Source: Acidobacteriota bacterium
GTDB lineage: Bacteria; Acidobacteriota; Polarisedimenticolia; JAPUIV01
Reading direction: 5' to 3'
DNA: 6,758 bases
Assembly: GCA_027296665.1 (NCBI GenBank)
Contig: JAPUIV010000242.1
Location: 1 to 6,758 of the forward strand
Shown in pieces: positions 3,920-6,758 of this stretch. The notes under the pieces were generated by a model, which did no database searches, was not told the DNA's origin, and was given only the letters and a program-made list of their open reading frames with translations. The stretch's first letter is position 1, and every line of letters starts with the position of its first letter. The position numbers and the translations under genes are program-made.

Positions 3920-6624
3920 TACCTAAAGAACCCGGGGGTCTGCTGTCCCATTACCGCCTCGTCGAGAAGATCGGCGAGGGGGGAATGGGAGTGGTGTGGA
4001 AGGCGGTCGATACGGTCCTGGGCCGGTCGGTCGCCATCAAATTTCTGCCTGAGGCGCTGGCCCAGCATCCGGAACGGCGGGCCAGACTCGAGCGGGAAGC
4101 GAAACTGCTCGCCTCCCTGAATCATCCCAATATCGCTTCCATTTATGGCCTCGAGGAGGCCGACGGCGTCCTTTTTCTTGTCATGGAGTTTGTCCCGGGA
4201 GAGACCCTGGAGCAATTACTGGAGAAGGGATCCCTCACCGGGGAGGAACCCCTTTATTTCAGCCGGCAAATCGCCGGGGCGTTGGAAACGGCCCACGATA
4301 GGGGCGTGATCCACAGGGACCTGAAGCCGGCGAACGTCAAGGTGACCCCGGAGGGAATGGTCAAGGTCTTGGACTTCGGCCTGGCCAAGGCGTTCGAAAC
4401 CGAGGCCGGGTCGGGGGATATATCCCGATCTCCCACGATCACCACCGGCGGCACCCGGGATGGAGTCATTCTCGGCACCGCCGCCTACATGAGCCCGGAG
4501 CAGGCCCGGGGAAAACCGGTCGACCGGCGGACCGATATCTGGTCGTTCGGCTGCGTTCTGTTCGAGATGATCACCGGCGCCCGGCCCTTTCAGGGGGAGA
4601 CCTTTTCCGATACCATTGCCGCCATCCTGAAACAGGAACCGGATTGGAGTTCGGTTCCGATAAATACCTCTGCCGAAATCGAGAGCCTGGTCCGGAAATG
4701 CCTGCGGAAGGACTCTTACCAGCGTCTCCAGCATATCGGTGACGCGCGCGTGGAGATCGATGATCTCCTGGAAGGGAGGTCGGCCACCCGGCCCATTCCC
4801 GCGGCCGTTTCCTCCGTCCCGCCGCGGAGATACCCACTCTGGGGCCTCGGCTTGGCGGCCATGGTGCTGGTGCTCCTGGGCGCCCTCCTGGGCCGGTTGA
4901 TCTTCCCCACCTCCGGAATCCCGCCGGAACGCGATCCGAAAGTTTCGCATCTGGCCCGATTGACCCACGATACCGGGCTTTCGGAGGGGCCAACCTGGTC
5001 ACCCGACGGCAGCCTTCTCGCCTTCGCGTCCAATCGAAGCGGCAACTTCGAGGTGTACGTTCGGCGGGTGGAAGGGGGCCAGGATATCAACATCACCAAT
5101 GATCCCGGGCAGGATTTCCAGCCTGCCTTTTCCCCGGACGGCGACCGGGTGGCCTTCATCTCCACCCGATCTTCCAGATCGAGAATGATCAAGATCGCGG
5201 GATTGGGTCTGGAATTCCGTACCTTCGGGGGGGATCTGTGGGTGGCTCCGGCTCTCGGCGGACAGGCCCGGAGATTGGCCCGGGACGCGAACTTCCCCGC
5301 CTGGGATCCCGGCGGCCGGAAGATCATCTATGTCAGCGGGCCGGAGTACCATCGGTCGATCCTGGAGGTTTCCGCGGACGGCAGCGGCACCAGAACCATT
5401 CTTTCCAGCGATGCCTCCAACTGGGAAATCGTCAGACTCCGGTATTCCCCCGGCGGGAAATGGATCAGCGTTGAAGATTCATTCGATGGGGAGATATTTC
5501 TGATCCCTTCCTCGGGGGGAGAGCCGCGAAAACTGGTCGAGGGTTCCAGCCATGAATGGGACCCCTCCGGCCGGTATCTCTACTTTCTCAAGCGGGAAAA
5601 ACTGGGCGGAACCCGGCTTCATTCGGTCAGAGTGAGCGAGCTCTCCGGAAAGGTTGTTGAGAATCCCAACACCGTCACCTTGATGACCGGGCTCCTGAGG
5701 GACCTGGCCATCTCCCGGGATGGAAAAAGTCTGGCGGTTTCCGAGCTGAATGGGTCGCGCAACCTGACACTCCTCCCCCTGGATGAGGAGGGCAAGGCAC
5801 CCGGGGGACCTGAAGAGATCCTGAATCGCGGGCAGATCATCGACACCATTCCCGCCTTCTCTCCGGATGGGAGACGCATCTCGTTCAACAGCAATCGTCT
5901 CGGAGTCAACGATCTCTGGATTCTCGATCTCGATACGGGGCGCCAGAAACGGCTGGAGCTTCCGGGAGATTATCAGGATACCGGCTGGTCCTTCTGGTTT
6001 CCGGACGGCGAGCAGATGGCGGTAACCATGAATCACCATGACGGCACCCAATCGATATGGCTGGTCGCGGTGGATGGAAGTACCGCCGAGGAGATCGTGC
6101 CTCCTTTTCAAGGGCTGGAGGGCGGGCCGATTGCTCCCGGTGGAAGTTCATTACTTTACGCCGCCCAGACGGACGGATTTTTTCAGATTTTCGTCTTCGA
6201 TCTCGCCACCCGCAAACCGCGCCAGTTGACTTTTACCTCGGGTGACAAGCGGATCATGTTCTGGTCGCCGGACGGCAAATGGGTAAACTATTCTTCCAAC
6301 GCCAGCGGCACCGTCCAGATCTGGAAAATTCCCTCGGCTGGAGGCAAGGAGAAACAGGTGACCTCGGGAGAGGAGAGAAATATACATGCCTTCTACTCCC
6401 CGGACGGAAAATGGCTTTACGTCCAGCCGAGCCACCGGAACATTTTCCGGATGCCCGCCGCGGGAGGGGAACTCCTTCCGGTCACCCACTTTCCCGAATC
6501 GGGTCTCTTCATCGAAGAACCGGTCCTATCTCCCGACGGGCGCTATCTGGTCTACTGCCGGAGCCACAGCAGTTCCTCCCTGTGGATCCTATCGCTCGAA
6601 CCGGGTGGATCGGGATCACCCTGA
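3916..6624 (+). CDS. Transmembrane Ser/Thr protein kinase with extracytoplasmic PD40/TolB-like beta-propeller
   Basis: This receptor-like kinase has 902 residues. Kinase domain about 13-285: Gly loop G20-E-G-G-M-G25, V-A-I-K42, E61 in R-E-A, catalytic H133-R-D135-L-K-P-A-N140, D153-F-G155, activation segment L-G-T-A-A-Y-M-S-P-E195, D207 in T-D-I-W-S-F-G, and R270. All core catalytic residues are present, so it should be active. A Pro-rich linker precedes one membrane helix (about 308-330). The remainder carries twelve S-P-D-G-type blade motifs (near 362, 406, 464, 511, 549, 600, 649, 695, 740, 784, 828, 872), enough for two six-bladed propellers on the far side of the membrane. The ligand is unknown. 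The start ATG 3916 forms an ATGA overlap with the preceding stop and matches the start of the paralogue at 6721. An in-frame TTG at 3907 would add three residues. This architecture is common in Acidobacteriota-type genomes. Confidence 0.95.
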   Translation: MIPKEPGGLLSHYRLVEKIGEGGMGVVWKAVDTVLGRSVAIKFLPEALAQHPERRARLEREAKLLASLNHPNIASIYGLEEADGVLFLVMEFVPGETLEQLLEKGSLTGEEPLYFSRQIAGALETAHDRGVIHRDLKPANVKVTPEGMVKVLDFGLAKAFETEAGSGDISRSPTITTGGTRDGVILGTAAYMSPEQARGKPVDRRTDIWSFGCVLFEMITGARPFQGETFSDTIAAILKQEPDWSSVPINTSAEIESLVRKCLRKDSYQRLQHIGDARVEIDDLLEGRSATRPIPAAVSSVPPRRYPLWGLGLAAMVLVLLGALLGRLIFPTSGIPPERDPKVSHLARLTHDTGLSEGPTWSPDGSLLAFASNRSGNFEVYVRRVEGGQDINITNDPGQDFQPAFSPDGDRVAFISTRSSRSRMIKIAGLGLEFRTFGGDLWVAPALGGQARRLARDANFPAWDPGGRKIIYVSGPEYHRSILEVSADGSGTRTILSSDASNWEIVRLRYSPGGKWISVEDSFDGEIFLIPSSGGEPRKLVEGSSHEWDPSGRYLYFLKREKLGGTRLHSVRVSELSGKVVENPNTVTLMTGLLRDLAISRDGKSLAVSELNGSRNLTLLPLDEEGKAPGGPEEILNRGQIIDTIPAFSPDGRRISFNSNRLGVNDLWILDLDTGRQKRLELPGDYQDTGWSFWFPDGEQMAVTMNHHDGTQSIWLVAVDGSTAEEIVPPFQGLEGGPIAPGGSSLLYAAQTDGFFQIFVFDLATRKPRQLTFTSGDKRIMFWSPDGKWVNYSSNASGTVQIWKIPSAGGKEKQVTSGEERNIHAFYSPDGKWLYVQPSHRNIFRMPAAGGELLPVTHFPESGLFIEEPVLSPDGRYLVYCRSHSSSSLWILSLEPGGSGSP

Positions 6625-6659
6625 TCGAGGCTTCGGAATCGCCTTTCCGCGCTTTCCTG

Positions 6660-6668
6660 TGCTATGAT
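6660..6668 (+). promoter_or_regulatory. Candidate extended -10 promoter for the second kinase
   Basis: TGC-TATGAT (6660-6668) is an extended -10 element with a hexamer matching 5 of 6. No good -35 box lies at the right distance, which extended -10 promoters tolerate. Transcription would begin near 6675, leaving about 45 nt before the ATG at 6721. The 96-base gap after the first kinase shows no convincing terminator, so read-through is also possible. Confidence 0.35.
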
Positions 6669-6720
6669 CCCCCGTCTCTAGCTCGAAAGAATCATCCTCT
6701 CATCAGACACAGGATCCCAG

Positions 6721-6758
6721 ATGCCCGTCGGCCCGGGAGAAATGCTGTCCCATTACCG
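6721..6758 (+). CDS. Start of a second, paralogous Ser/Thr protein kinase (partial, cut by window end)
   Basis: ATG at 6721 is preceded by AGGA (6711-6714) with 6-nt spacing. The 12 complete codons read M-P-V-G-P-G-E-M-L-S-H-Y, and the next begins CG. This matches the start of the upstream kinase (M-I-P-K-E-P-G-G-L-L-S-H-Y-R), where L-S-H-Y-R leads directly into the Gly loop. Sixteen bases (TGCTGTCCCATTACCG, 6743-6758) are identical to those in the first kinase gene. A tandem paralogue is the natural reading, but the catalytic domain itself is outside the window. Confidence 0.75.
   Translation, partial: MPVGPGEMLSHY

Noticed and set aside
4216..4968. Long minus-strand open frames (up to 250 codons) inside the kinase gene
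   Set aside because: They are antisense shadows of a gene with unmistakable kinase and propeller motifs. Their Pro/Gly/Arg-rich composition follows from GC-rich codons read backwards, and they show no domains.
6625..6650. Possible terminator after the first kinase (CGGAA-TCGCCT-TTCCG or GAGGC with GCCTT)
   Set aside because: The stems are only 5 bp, they compete with each other, and no U tract follows.

Overview
The window looks like a chromosomal segment of a GC-rich, Gram-negative-type bacterium. The membrane-anchored Ser/Thr kinase fused to a PD40/TolB-like beta-propeller, followed at once by the start of a second similar kinase, is most typical of Acidobacteriota and related lineages. 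This assignment is an inference from gene style and not a proof.

Left part (1-1740): the last 51 codons of an unidentified plus-strand gene end at 158. Facing it is a minus-strand gene (167-1468) for a DUF697/YcjF-like membrane protein with a long Ala/Lys/Thr-rich amphipathic tail. An intergenic stretch of about 280 bases holds a candidate promoter and a small leader hairpin for the next gene.

Middle (1752-3190): a complete membrane fatty acid desaturase with all three histidine boxes (1752-2783) is followed by about 400 bases without a protein gene but full of structure. In order these are an AT-only inverted repeat, an intrinsic terminator, a perfect 9-bp dyad overlapping the -35 box of a near-consensus sigma-70 promoter, a roughly 190-nt stretch of nested and competing hairpins ending in a terminator-like stem (candidate ncRNA or leader), and a second promoter that would serve the next operon.

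Right part (3191-6758): three genes form a tight operon. The first (3191-3619) is the highlight. It reads as one 142-residue lipoprotein with a thioredoxin-like fold, but only if the in-frame TGA at 3362-3364 is decoded as selenocysteine. The TGA falls exactly at the first Cys of a CxxC redox site (giving U-Q-F-C), and a bacterial-SECIS-like hairpin lies downstream. A conventional gene caller would split it into two fragments. Next come a YhbQ/UPF0213 GIY-YIG protein (3638-3919), then, with an ATGA overlap, a 902-residue receptor-like kinase with a periplasmic 12-repeat propeller (3916-6624). A new promoter-like site and the first 12 codons of a paralogous kinase close the window.

If read together, the right-hand operon would place a periplasm-facing Sec-dependent redox lipoprotein next to a transmembrane kinase with a periplasmic sensor-like propeller. 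A functional link between them is speculation from co-location.
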